The notes: a model not told the origin generated them from the letters alone. 64,000 bases of DNA from Cyclina sinensis (GCA_012932295.1 JAAONU010000002.1:33753485-33817484); one strand, 5' to 3'; positions 32,731-43,189 are shown, numbered from the stretch's first letter. Translations and numbers: made by a program.

Positions 32731-32884
32731 ATATATCAACTACACTAAAACAAACAAGACCCGGCATGCATTTAGCACCCATTACTTTATTGGCGTATGA
32801 ACTTGATCCTCGTTTGTGTATTGTGACGATCATTAAGGAATACATCAAACGAACACAGCATCTGCGGAAAGATCGATGTTTCTA
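32731..32884 (+). pseudogene. Tyrosine recombinase remnant of the DIRS element
   Basis: A different frame gives TTLKQTRPGMHLAPITLLAY, ELDPRLCIVTIIKEYIKRTQ and HLRKDRCF, then a stop. This resembles the middle of DIRS tyrosine recombinases, just before the HxxR region. Both the N-terminal core-binding part and the catalytic C-terminus with HxxR and Tyr are absent, so two deletions are needed. Function is lost. Confidence 0.65.
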
Positions 32885-33007
32885 ATCTCCACTGTCAAAC
32901 CACATGGTTAGATTTCAAACAACTCCCTAAGGGCTCACCCACAACCACCCGTTTATTTTATTTTTTACGATTGCTACAAAATATTTCCCTCATGAATGAC
33001 TGTAAAA

Positions 33008-33083
33008 AATGACCCTGCCCGGCCGCTGATAAGCTACGTCCTAATCTGTGTGAGCCCTTAGGGAGTTTTGTATCGGATGAAAT
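33008..33083 (-). repeat. DIRS right terminal inverted repeat
   Basis: Partner of 29591-29667. It begins AATGACCCTGCCCGGCCGC on the plus strand and ends GGATGAAAT. Confidence 0.85.
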
Positions 33084-33084
33084 T

Positions 33085-33689
33085 ATGATCAACCTTCAAC
33101 TTACAGGTAAGTCTCGCTTAATCATTAAATTCTATCGTATATCTTCGCTCAAAGTTAAAATGTTCGAGAAAGGACAGCTTAATACAACTTCGGAAACAAA
33201 GGTGGTTCCCATACCACCATTTGAAGATGTACAATCAGATATCCAAGAACTTTGTCATGAAGAAGTGATTGACGTGCAGTTTCAGTCTGTTCAAGTACTG
33301 AAGAATGCCCCGTTTGCTTTAAAATATTTGATTCAGATGAATACAAAAAACCACTTGTTCGCAGTTCAAGTTGCAATTTCAAGGTCCTCGCCACTTCCCT
33401 GCCTGCTCAAATTTCCGTATTAGCTTACGTTGGCCAACGAAGGAAACTACAGATTTCAACAGAAGCAATAGAAACCCTTGTGAACCAGAAACCAGAATTA
33501 AAAGATGACATTGATGCATTTGAAGATTTCCTCATATTGAACAAATTTCAAATTCACCTGAGTACTGAAAACATAGTTACAAAAATAAAAAAAAATGTTG
33601 AATGCAGCTACAGTTCTATGTTTCCAGTTTTGTTTAGATTTAGCATCTGTTTCAGTGCCAAATGCATATTTTCTATGACTTCAGGATAA
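33085..33689 (+). other. Unrecognised coding-like fragment after the DIRS element
   Basis: Two frames follow each other: 33085-33423 (with KMFEKGQLNTTSETKVV, PPFEDVQSDIQELCHEEVID) and, after a one-base shift near 33400, a frame containing AQISVLAYVGQRRKLQISTE and PELKDDIDAFEDFLILNKF. Composition looks coding. I do not recognise the family; it may be a broken exon of a host gene or a retrocopy. The last part overlaps the first duplicated unit described at 33600-34800. Confidence 0.35.
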
Positions 33690-33719
33690 AAAACAATGGT
33701 TGCATAGGTATGCAACTAA

Positions 33720-34040
33720 GGCAATAGAAAATTAATTCCTAGATTCTCATCCCCGCCCGCCCCTCGAAAATCACTCCGCTCGAACGTTTTTAATTTTGAA
33801 AAAAAAAATGCGTACATCAAAATTTATATTACGAGTACAAATCGGTAGAGTACGAAAACGCAGTATGAAACATTTAAGTGCGAATCGGCAATTCATAGTC
33901 GGCTAGACTCTTATTTATCTTTAAACTACACAAGCGTCGTTAGAAACAGTGAAAATGATAAATAAAAAATAAAACCCGCCCACTCGCCCCAGTTTTTCCC
34001 AAAATTAGGATGAGAATCTAGGAATTAATTTTCTATTGCC
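33720..34040. mobile_element. 321-bp MITE with perfect 33-bp TIRs and TAA target duplication
   Basis: GGCAATAGAAAATTAATTCC begins a 33-base left TIR (33720-33752) that is exactly repeated in reverse complement at 34008-34040. TAA flanks both sides (33717-33719 and 34041-34043). The uninterrupted unit at about 34665 reads GCAACTAAGTGG, confirming the empty site. A 3-bp TWA duplication fits PIF/Harbinger-type elements. No coding capacity. Confidence 0.88.
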
Positions 34041-34147
34041 TAAGTGGAAGAGACATTTTTTTAGTATAGTTTATTCTGTTTCCTGTTTTGTTTAGATTTA
34101 GCATCTGTTTCAGTGCCAAATGCATATTTTCAATGACTTCAGGATAG

Positions 34148-34634
34148 CAGGCCCCCTAGTCAATCCTTTAAAAACCTTTAATTTCAGAGCAAACCTTTAA
34201 AACCCATATATCTTCTGGAAAAAAAACCTTTACAACGGCCAAATAGTCTGTAATTTTCACTAAAACCTATATTTTTGTTTAGACTACTAGCCGTGACCGG
34301 CAGTTTAAAGCACGTAAGGGTTGCACTACTGTATTTCTTCCCCCTTTTAAGTATTATTACTGTATTAGGATACTGCTTGTAAATGTGCATTTCAAACAGC
34401 ACTTGTTAATATCAAACATGCCTATTTCTGATACTTCTGGTTTTAGAGTGAGGTTTCCATATTTAATTCTTTTCTGTAAATACATATATATTATGTGTTT
34501 AACGAGAATTCTGACGAAAATAACCTTTATTTACTCTTTATTTTTTTAAAATTTTACACTAAACTGCCTTTATTTCCATAGATTGGAGCCTTTATAAAAA
34601 CCTTTATTTTTGTTTAGGCATGCTAGGAGGCCTG
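34148..34634. mobile_element. 487-bp TIR element (hAT-like ends)
   Basis: The left end CAGGCCCCCTAG and the right end CTAGGAGGCCTG are inverted with one mismatch. It interrupts a copy of the duplicated unit just after CTTCAGGATA. No clear 8-bp target duplication is seen, so the hAT assignment is weak. The internal sequence is AT-rich with repeated AACCTTTA-type words and no frame. Confidence 0.55.
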
Positions 34635-34799
34635 GGAAAAAAAATCAATTGTTGCATAGGTATGCAACTAAGTGGAAGAGACAATTGTTTTAGTATAGTT
34701 TATTCTGTTTCCTGTTTTGTTTACATTTATCATCTGTTTCAGTTTTTTAATGCCAAATGCATTTTTTCAATAGCTTCAGGATAAAAAACAATTGTTCCA

Positions 34800-36175
34800 T
34801 CGGTTAAGTTTTGCGATTCACTGACATTGACTAGTTATTATCTAAATGTCCAAACTCCTAAATGGCCACTGCACACTAATTGATAAACCTCTCATTAAGT
34901 ACCACTATTTAACTAGTTGATACAATTATGTTTGAGGCGCTATTTTAAATCATTGTTAATAGGCAACACTATTTGCTATGTTTTATGTTAACAAGCTACA
35001 CTATGTGCTATCAGTGCTTACGCTATCAGTCGACATTGTCGCCATTTGCGATAATTTTAAGTTTCTGTCGATTATTTCAAAGAATTTGCGGTAAAATATG
35101 GCGATTAAATAATTGTCAAAAAAGAGAAGATATTGTTAGCTAATTTGCATTCACTTTGCCCTGAGCGGTCGCCACATTGCTAATTATTGTGGGTCGTTAA
35201 TCCCCTAATTGAACTAACAAAGTGTCACTTGAGATAATCACATTGGCGTCCTTGCCTACGAGTCAATGTTTTAATAGGTAAACTTTAGGTATTTCCACTA
35301 CATCATGACAAGGAAATTCTAAGGTTGTTACTGTTGCTATTTATAGATATTATGGATTCCCCTATCATATGTTTAACAAGCAGAAAAATATTTTAAGAAT
35401 TAGAATAAATGATGTGTTCTTTTTTCTAACCTTTGAGTACTGGCCAAATTCTAAATCCATTCTCAAAGCAAAAACCTAGCAGGATGCTGTACCTCAAGTG
35501 ATGAACAGGACGAAAATTCGCGGTACGAATTGCCGATGTTTTAACCATGTTAACGGAGAAAATACTTCCTATTTTCTCAAAAAATGTGTTTAATCATCTG
35601 CTTTGGTTATTCTTTGCTTTGGAAATGTTATTTTACATTGCAATTTTCTACGAGTTTTTTTAGTAATTACGTTTGTCATCCATTTTTGCAACGACCATTT
35701 TTGACATATCATCAATCTAGTCCCGAATCATCTTTGCAACTACCCATTAAGCATAAACTCATTCTAAGCAGAAAATAGACTTGGATTAAATTATTTTGCC
35801 CAAAACTTTAATGCAATATTTTACATGGTTGGGTTAAGACTGCCTTGAAGTATAAGGACCTTTTTTGTCATAAAAATAACAAGTTTACATAGCAGTGAAT
35901 CCAATTGATTTTGTCTGCATTAGTGAAGTGAAGAATGCCTTTTTATTAAAAATTGTCAGTAATTTTACAAAAGCCAATTATTTTCATTGAGGTTAAATTA
36001 ACAGTTAATCTTCACAACATAAAAGTTATCTTAGATAAAATCTTGTGAATTAAAAAACAAAACAAATAATTATAGTGCTATTTCAAACGCATGTGAAAAC
36101 AAAGCGTAAAACTTTGGCTATTAATTTATTTTTCAAAAATTTTGTGGCTATTGTTTCAAAACAGCCAGCGTGAGC
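34800..36175. other. AT-rich stretch, no gene recognised
   Basis: I see no supported gene or element. One isolated unit resembling the 32-bp array lies at about 34970-35010 (GCTATGTTTTATGTTAACAA). Confidence 0.5.
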
Positions 36176-36398
36176 ACTGGCTATGCTTTATGTTAATAGT
36201 CTACACTATGTGCTATGTTTTATGTCAATAGACTACACTATGTGCTATGTTTTATGTCAATAGGCTACACTATGTGCTATGTTTTATGTTAATAGGCTAA
36301 ACTATGTGCTATGTTATATGTCAATAGGTTTCACTATGTGCTATGTTTTATGCTAATAGGCTACACTAGTTGCTATGTTTTATGTTAACAGGTTACAT
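36176..36398 (+). repeat. 32-bp tandem array
   Basis: About seven units of 32 bases with consensus near TATGTGCTATGTTTTATGTC plus AATAGGCTACAC. The array resumes at 42970 (TATGTGCTATGTTTAACTAG) on the far side of the TIR element, showing where that element landed. Confidence 0.88.
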
Positions 36399-36781
36399 TA
36401 CACTCACCCAAAGTTCTAATTGGTCACTTTTTGTTCGTATCTTTTTATTAGAAAGACATTGAATTCACTCTTTATTTATGATCATATGCCAACAGTCTTC
36501 AACTTAAGCTTTAATCTTGTAATAATTGACTTTGGAACAGTTTGGCGAGAGTTATCCTTAATTTTGCTAAAGATGCATTTCTTGCATAAAAAGGTCAAGC
36601 AAACAGAAATTTGCTCTTAATTTCTTGTTATGTTTTAAAAGGACCCTCATTAGTAGGAAAAACATAAAACCTTATTAATCAACAGCACATTGTTTAAATA
36701 AATCCCCTTCAAAAGTATTTAATTTTGAAATAACTTCCCTTTCAATTAAAGAATGTTCTAATTTTGACCCTGCGGTGTAAG

Positions 36782-36995
36782 TAAATATATTTTATAAACA
36801 TATAAAATAATTTATAACATTGTTGTACTTTTCGGGAATTGAATTCCCTTCCACTGATATGCTATTTTAGGAATTACCATTAGCCAATCAGAGAGTACAA
36901 TTTTATCACATGACTTTCTTAACCAATCAAAATCCGGCATCTTCATTCTTAGCCATTATTTTTCGAAGGATAACACGCTTATTCATTTTGCTCAA
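36782..36995 (+). repeat. Split direct repeat A1
   Basis: 214 bases, same length as A2 (42174-42387); I noticed a single mismatch (CCTTCCACT versus CCTTCAACT). Left terminus of the Ngaro-like element. Confidence 0.9.
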
Positions 36996-37173
36996 GATTC
37001 TTTCATTTACGCTATAATCAAGTCATATCTTAAACAACATTATACGGTAATAATTGATAAAGGTGTTTTTACATCATATTAGAGGTAAATTCCTGCAGCA
37101 CGGATATGTTGAAGTGATAAATTTTGACGTTTTTGTTCTCGTTACTCAAGTCAGTGCGTTTTGCAGAGTCAAG

Positions 37174-37775
37174 ATGGCCGCTTCCATCCAAATATTTGGA
37201 CATTCATTTGTGAAACGTCTGAAATGCTTTCTACGCGAGCAAGTGCAGCTGCGTTTCAATTTAAATTTATCTTCATCTCCTCTGGTACAATATTCTGGCT
37301 ATTCCGGAGCAGTGGTCGGCACTTTACGGTCAAATTTAACGGACATTGTGGATTTTTCACCTGACATTGTTGTTCTATTGGAACAAACGATCTCTTTAAT
37401 CCAGAGGTAACGGCAGTTTCCCTTACGTCATCGATTTTGGATTTGGTTGACAGTCTTATATTCTTATGTCGAGTCAAGCAAGTAGTGGTCTGTCAAATTC
37501 TGCATCGTCAACCGACCTCCACGGGCAGGTACAGAGTGGACACAGAATGGTTCAACAACCGGGTCGATGAGACGAATCATTTGCTCTCTTCCAGAATCCA
37601 AATGCTTCCACATGATCACGTCATCTTCTGGCGTCTCAAAGGGTTTTGGTCACAAGAGGCTACAAAACAGTCCTTTTCCTTGGATGGAGTACATTTATCT
37701 GATGTGGGCCAGAAGAAGTTATATTCAAACATCCGTGCTGCAGTGGTTCATACATTGAACAAATGGCTTCTATAA
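37174..37775 (+). CDS. SGNH-type hydrolase ORF of the Ngaro-like element (one frameshift)
   Basis: The start ATG at 37174 gives MAASIQIFGHSFVKRL; GHS corresponds to block I (GDS) with the nucleophile Ser. SGAVVGTL and DFSPDIVVLL follow. One base is missing near 37380, after which another frame gives GTNDLFNPEV, the block III GxND motif. The end (DGVHLSDVGQKKLYSNIRAA) is block V with the catalytic Asp-x-x-His. It is about 200 residues if the shift is ignored. SGNH/GDSL proteins hydrolyse esters. Hydrolase-like domains are reported in some Ngaro elements, but the substrate is unknown. It lies upstream of gag in the same orientation. Confidence 0.8.
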
Positions 37776-38231
37776 GAATCAAGATATGTATATGTTTTAT
37801 ATTTCTCACTGTTCACTGTTTAGCGATGACTTTCAAGTTGAGAACTATATACAGCCTTTTATATTATTTATATCTAATGTATACAGTTTAAGTCACAACT
37901 ACAATATTTTAAGCTACTTTACTCTTTATTTCAAATACTGATAATGTCTTAGTGGTTCTACTTTATAATGGTTGTGAAGGCATTATGCTTACCATTACAC
38001 ACAATCGTTAACTTGTGTTAGGGATAAAGAATACCAATTTTTAATTATATAGGTATTTAACTTGATGATACTGTACCAGTCAGTTATGTCGTCACTACAA
38101 ATGTCACTGTTTCGTATGGCTATGTTTGGATAAACACTTTTTCGAATGCTATGAAAATAAATGTTTCTTCAGACTAAGCTCCAACGTATTTGTGTCAGGA
38201 CTATGTGTTTTTGCAGGCTATATTTTAACTT

Positions 38232-38610
38232 TCCAGTCCACGTCTGATGTATTGTTTTTCCAGACTATGTTCTGATGTTTATGTTTTCCAGACTTTGGTC
38301 TGATGTGTATGTTTTGCCAGACTATGTTCTGATGTTAATGTTTTTCCAGACTATGTTCTGATGTTAACTTTTCCAGACTACGTTCTGATGTGTTTTTTCC
38401 AGACTACGTTCTGATGTACATGTTTTCCAGACTACGTTCTGATGTTAATGTTTTTTCCAGACTACGTTCTGATGTACATGTTTTCCAGACGATGTTCTGA
38501 TGTACATGTTTTCCAGACTATGTTCTGATGTTAATGTTTTTCCAGACTACGATCTGATGTTAATGTTTTTCCAGACTAAGATCTGATGAACATGTCTCCA
38601 GACAGTGCTC
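38232..38610 (+). repeat. About 30-bp tandem repeat inside the Ngaro-like element
   Basis: About eleven copies of TTTTTCCAGACTATGTTCTG plus ATGTTAATG with variable spacing, between the hydrolase and gag frames. It could hold a promoter or be a simple expansion. Confidence 0.85.
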
Positions 38611-38768
38611 TGGTGTAAATGTGAATACGTTCGAACTGTTTTATGTATATTTTGTCAGTCTATGTTATTTATATACATTACAATACTGTAGTGTAATTCT
38701 GTTCTAGGTTCGGCACTCCATGTTAATTGGTTCATTTATAACCCATCCCTCTTTTTTCCTAATTTCAG

Positions 38769-40020
38769 ATGAAACGCAACAAACGTACGGCAACAGTCAG
38801 TAAATGTCTGTTACCATGTTGTACGGCGGGTTCATCAAGCCATAGTCCAGGGGACGATGCCATGCACAAGCATGACAATGTGACAACAAGAAATACCGCG
38901 AAAAGAACTAAATCTAAGAACAGTTGTCAAACAAGCCATAGTCAAGAGGACGATGCCATGCACAATCATGACAATGTGACAACCAGGAATATTGCGAAAG
39001 GAACAAAATCTAAGAATCTAAGTAGACGCAACAAATATAAACAAAATGCAAACAATCCACCTACGCCGTCACGGCCATCTACAACACACAGAGTTCTTCC
39101 TACACACAGCCATCTGCCACCGTTACAGGTCCTACAGAGTTCAGACACCAGCACTGATTCAGAAGAATCTGATGACTCTGAAAGTGATGATGACTTTTTT
39201 AATTTAGATAGTGTAGTTAATAACCACACATACAACCTGGCAGGTAACATTGGTTTGTCCCAATTTGAAGAGCCCGTTTCCACGCCTATTTCCCATTCTA
39301 TTCCAAACAAAATTATCAGGAAAATTGAATCGAACAAATTTGTCGATTTTGCATCTCTTCTGCCAAACATGGCACTATCAATGTCACATCAGGACCAATT
39401 TTCACTGACTGTTAATTCCAAGAACCATTTGAGCCTGGTCCCCTAAACAAATACTAAAAGAATCCATAACACTGACTGTTGGACGACTGCGTTCTTGAGG
39501 TTTGCGGCAGTCTACTCCGCAACCTACCCGCATGAGACCCCACAGTTAATGAAATATGGGGAAATTGTGCGGGATCTAGCTAGCCGGAGACCGGGCCTTG
39601 CCTGGTCTTATTACGATTGCCAGTTCCGTATGTTCCGGGAACGGCAGGTTATCCCCTGGGACAGAATACACACCGAGTTTTGGGTCATGGCCACAACACA
39701 CCAACCATTTCCGGTCTAATTTCCTCCATTTCAAGGCAATCGGCCCTTTCGTTCAATGCCCAACAGGTCATTCAGGTCAAACCAAACCTCAGGACGGAAA
39801 CAGTCCAGATTCCTTGAGAACACCTGTTGGACATACAACAGAAGAGGTGTCTGTCAAACCCCACGATGCCTACGGCCCCACATCTGCGGCTTCTGTAGAG
39901 GTCCACACCATTCCGGCCAATGCACTTATTCCAGCAAAGAACAAGCTTTGTCAGCTGTTAACGCTCTAACACCCACAACTAACCACACAGCCTCAACCGT
40001 CCGTACTCCAAAAAAGTAGG
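38769..40020 (+). CDS. Ngaro-like gag with Cys/His motif (frameshifted)
   Basis: The first part, 38769-39446, starts MKRNKRTATVSKCLLPCC. It contains a direct duplication of about 30 residues (DDAMHKHDNVTTRNTAKRTK and DDAMHNHDNVTTRNIAKGTK), an acidic Ser/Asp stretch, and the motif STPISHSIPNKIIRKIESNK followed by FVDFASLLP. After frame changes near 39440-39760, other frames carry a helical region (TYPHETPQLMKYGEIVRDLA) and a CCCH-like cluster, CWTYNRRGVC...CGFCRGPHHSGQC, likely nucleic-acid binding. The order fits a gag protein. At least two frameshifts are present. Confidence 0.75.
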
Positions 40021-40071
40021 TTAGACCACTGCCTCACAACCCCCATTAAAGTTCCCACACTAGCTAAATTC

Positions 40072-41602
40072 TTGAAAGGTTACCACAATTCTGATTATCT
40101 AATCAACGGTTTTACACATGGTTTCAGTTTGGGTTACATTGGTCCCCGGGAATCAACTATGTGTTCTAATTTAAAATCATGCATAGAGCTTCCAGAAATT
40201 GTTCTCACTAAACTTCAAAAAGAACTTTCAGCAAAGCGAATAAAAGGCCCTTTTTTCAGAAAAAACTTTCAACAATTTTCATATCAGTCCCATTGACTTA
40301 GTTCCAAAGAAAACACAAGGAAAATTCCGATTGATACACCATTTGAGTCATCCTAAGGGCAAATCCATTAATGACCACATTGACCCACAACTGGCTACAG
40401 TTAAATATGCCTCTTTTGACGACGCTGTAACAGCCCTATTACAATTTGGTCAAGGCTGTTATTTTGCGAAAACAGATATTAATGATGCTTTTAGGATAAT
40501 ACCTATACAACCGAAAGACCATGATCGGTTAGGTATCTTTTTTCAAGGCAATTATTACTATGACACTTGTTTACCAATGGGAGCGTCCAGTTCATGCGCT
40601 ATATTTGAAGCTTTTAGCTCTTCCTTACAATGGATTAGCATAACACAATTGAACATCCCTACCTTAGTTCACATTTTAGATGACTTTTTATTCTTTGGCC
40701 ACACTTTTAATGAGTGTCAGGGTTATCTTAAAAAATTTCTTGCCTTATGTAATGTCACCGGGGTTCCTATTAAAGACGAGAAAACTGAAAACGCTCGTCA
40801 AGTCATAACTTTCATGGGTTTGGAACTGGACTCCATAGCTATGGAAGCAAGGTTACCACATGATAAACTCTTTAAACTCCAAACATTGCTAGCTTTCCAT
40901 ACAGGCCGAAGAAAAATAACTTTAAAAGATCTACAATCTTTGATAGGGTTATTAAATTTCTGTTGCTCAGTAGTTGTTCCGGGACGATGTTTTTTACGTC
41001 GTTTAATTGACCTTACAATAAAAGTTACAAATCCTAATCACCATATTACATTGTCGGCGGAAAGCAGACGCGATCTTAAAGCATGGAAATTATTTGTGCA
41101 ACATTTTAATGGCAAAAATTTGATTTTGGACCAACGTTGGTTGTCAACAACTGCGTTAGACCTATATACTGACGCAGCAGGTTCCCTTGGTTACGGGGCA
41201 ATATTTAAAACTACATGTAGTTGGTTCTATGGGGTATGGCCAATACCGATGGCAAAGTTTGAAATAACTTTTAAAGAACTATTCCCAATCATACTTGCCT
41301 TGGAAATTTGGGGTCCTAGGTTACGTAACAAATGCATTACATTACATTCAGATAACTATGCGGCAGTTCATATTATAAATAAGCAATCTAGCAAAGATTC
41401 GAATGTAATGAAACTTGTTCGCCGTATGGTGCTGGCATGCATGCAATTCAATATATTAATTCATGCTAAACACATTCCAGGTAAAACTAACAATTTACCT
41501 GATTTACTTTCACGTTTACAGGTCAAACAGTTTCAACGGTTGGCCCCGCATATGGATGCACTACCAACAGAAGTGCCAGACAACCTGCTTCTTCTTCCCT
41601 GA
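40072..41602 (+). CDS. Ngaro-like reverse transcriptase-RNase H
   Basis: A short first frame (40072-40296, LKGYHNSDYLINGFTHGFSL, ELSAKRIKGPF) is followed by the main frame from 40331. RT motifs: FRLIHHLSHPKGKSINDHI, CYFAKTDINDAFRIIPI, CLPMGASSSCAIFE, and the catalytic HILDDFLFFG, then FMGLELDSIAMEARLP. RNase H: LDLYTDAAGSLGYGAIF, FKELFPIILALEIWG, ITLHSDNYAAVHIINKQSS and HIPGKTNNLPDLLSRLQ, with all acidic positions present. One frameshift sits near 40260. The 423-residue main frame is intact to 41602. It would copy the element's RNA into DNA. Confidence 0.9.
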
Positions 41603-41603
41603 A

Positions 41604-41925
41604 CAAGGCTGTTCTCAACATCCTTAACAGTTATCTAGCCCCTTCTACTCAACTTAGTTATCGTAATGCGGTTAACCAGTATTCTCGTTTTCATAACTCG
41701 CATTACTCTCACCACAAGCACAGTTTGTTCCCCATTCCAGTCTACAAATTAGCCCAATTCATTGGAGTATGCCATGATATGGGTCTCAAACCATCCACAA
41801 TCACAACCTTGATATCAGCTTTGTCATATTTCCATCGCATCAACAGATGGAAAAATCCTTGCAAATCTTTTATCATCCAAAAGCTTTTATACAGCTTCTT
41901 TTGTACCAGGTTTCCTGGTCTTTTG
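41604..41925 (+). pseudogene. Tyrosine recombinase, core-binding domain only
   Basis: Directly after RNase H the frame gives ILNSYLAPSTQLSYRNAVNQ and LAQFIGVCHDMGLKPSTITT, ALSYFHRINRWKNPC, the SAM-like DNA-binding part of a phage-type integrase. It then runs into B1 with no Arg...HxxR...Tyr catalytic region. A deletion ending at B1 explains this. Without the catalytic domain the element cannot integrate itself. Confidence 0.75.
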
Positions 41926-41926
41926 T

Positions 41927-42105
41927 GGCGGTTTTCGTCGCCCAGATATGGAAAAATATGTTATATGTAGTTATATTTACTTGTTTATAGTAGTTATATT
42001 TACTTGTTTAAACTTTCATGGCAAATAAATAAATTTGCCGTAGTTATATTTACTAGTTTAAACTTTCTAGGCAAATAAATAAATTTGCCCTTTTTCAATC
42101 TATAA
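41927..42105 (+). repeat. Split direct repeat B1
   Basis: 179 bases starting GGCGGTTTTCGTCGCCCAGA, apparently identical to B2. It contains two internal copies of GGCAAATAAATAAATTTGCC, a palindrome. Confidence 0.9.
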
Positions 42106-42173
42106 CCTTGTTACTTTTCTATTTTCCCATACATAGTACACAGGGCCGAAGTTTGGTTGTAAAACAGATGAGA

Positions 42174-42387
42174 TAAATATATTTTATAAACATATAAAAT
42201 AATTTATAACATTGTTGTACTTTTCGGGAATTGAATTCCCTTCAACTGATATGCTATTTTAGGAATTACCATTAGCCAATCAGAGAGTACAATTTTATCA
42301 CATGACTTTCTTAACCAATCAAAATCCGGCATCTTCATTCTTAGCCATTATTTTTCGAAGGATAACACGCTTATTCATTTTGCTCAA
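42174..42387 (+). repeat. Split direct repeat A2
   Basis: Second copy of A; ends ATTTTGCTCAA like A1. It is followed by 213 bases of unique CT-rich sequence before B2. Confidence 0.9.
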
Positions 42388-42600
42388 CCGCCGCCTCCCT
42401 TTTCCTCCACCTCTTATTTCGTTTACTCTCTTTTTGGCTGTTGGTTTTTATTATTTCTTATAATATTGACACCACTTGTTTTTATTACTTCTTATAATTT
42501 TGACTCCACTTCTCTTTGTTGTTAAGTCATATATATGAACTTTTTAAATTTTGAGATACAGACATTTATGTTATAAGTACTTATATTTACTTGTTTAAAG

Positions 42601-42779
42601 GGCGGTTTTCGTCGCCCAGATATGGAAAAATATGTTATATGTAGTTATATTTACTTGTTTATAGTAGTTATATTTACTTGTTTAAACTTTCATGGCAAAT
42701 AAATAAATTTGCCGTAGTTATATTTACTAGTTTAAACTTTCTAGGCAAATAAATAAATTTGCCCTTTTTCAATCTATAA
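42601..42779 (+). repeat. Split direct repeat B2
   Basis: Second copy of B at the right end. After it, AAACAGATGAGATAAAT matches the sequence just before A2, but about 50 bases present after B1 are missing here. Confidence 0.9.
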
Positions 42780-43189
42780 AAAAACAGATGAGATAAATGG
42801 TATTGGATTCCTTTAAGAAAACAATCAATAAAGATTAAAAAGACATTAGATAATTGATTTCAAGACAAAACGGTTCTTTCCACAACCTCTCTTGACGTAG
42901 GGAAGAAACGAAAATGGCATACATTGTAAACATATACATTTAATGACCAATTAGAACTTTGGTTGAGTGTATGTGCTATGTTTAACTAGAAGAAATTTAG
43001 TGCCAAACGCTTGTAAATTTTCTGATTCTGTTCTTTTTGTTACTCACCTTGTACTTTTACATTACTGTTCAGGAAAGTAAACTTCTGTGACACAAGCAAA
43101 ATACATCTTGATGATTTATTAAAAAATTTCCTAAATCTTGCGCTGAACATATGCAAAAAAATGTAAGATGCAGCGTACCATGCAAAAAT

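Larger units (their letters stand above)
29590..33083 (+). mobile_element. DIRS-like tyrosine-recombinase retrotransposon (defective)
   Basis: Terminal inverted repeats of about 76 bp (29591-29667 and 33008-33083) share the block GATTAGGACG-AGCTTATCAG followed by CGGCCGGGCAGGGTCATT. Between them, in plus orientation, lie gag, RT, RNase H and a remnant of tyrosine recombinase. A copy of the end motif (AACTCCCTAAGGGCTCAC) at about 32921-32940, just inside the right end and in left-end orientation, fits the internal complementary region of DIRS elements. The recombinase is mostly deleted and RT has a stop, so the copy is not autonomous. The 29271-29590 stretch before it shows nothing supported. 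Confidence 0.82.
33600..34800. repeat. Three copies of an about 140-bp unit, split by two insertions
   Basis: The unit contains TTTCCTGTTTTGTTTAGATT, CATCTGTTTCAG, GCCAAATGCATATTTTC, ACTTCAGGATAAAAAACAAT, then TTGCATAGGTATGCAACTAAG and TGGAAGAGAC. Copies lie at about 33620-33719 plus 34041-34147, and 34635-34800. One insertion sits after GCAACTAA and the other after CTTCAGGATA. GTTGCATAGGTATGCAAC is itself a palindrome. Confidence 0.75.
36782..42797 (+). mobile_element. Ngaro-like retroelement with split direct repeats A1-B1-A2-B2
   Basis: Repeat A occurs at 36782-36995 (A1) and 42174-42387 (A2), and repeat B at 41927-42105 (B1) and 42601-42779 (B2), in the order A1, genes, B1, A2, B2. This split direct repeat layout is the hallmark of Ngaro/PAT-type tyrosine-recombinase retroelements. 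The genes between are an SGNH hydrolase, gag with a Cys/His motif, RT-RNase H and the N-terminal part of a tyrosine recombinase. The recombinase catalytic domain is missing. The near-identity of the repeats suggests a recent insertion. Confidence 0.88.
36401..42969. mobile_element. TA-flanked TIR element (mariner-type MITE) hosting the Ngaro-like element
   Basis: The 26-base TIR CACTCACCCAAAGTTCTAAT... at 36401-36426 is inverted at 42944-42969 with one mismatch. TA stands on both sides (36399-36400 and 42970-42971), and the flanks join into the 32-bp array. Without the Ngaro-like element it would be about 550 bp (36401-36781 plus 42798-42969) and non-coding. TA duplication fits the Tc1/mariner group. 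Confidence 0.8.

Noticed and set aside
35584..36620. Two plus-strand frames of about 65 codons
   Set aside because: AT-rich composition with no motif; one overlaps the left part of the TA-flanked element.
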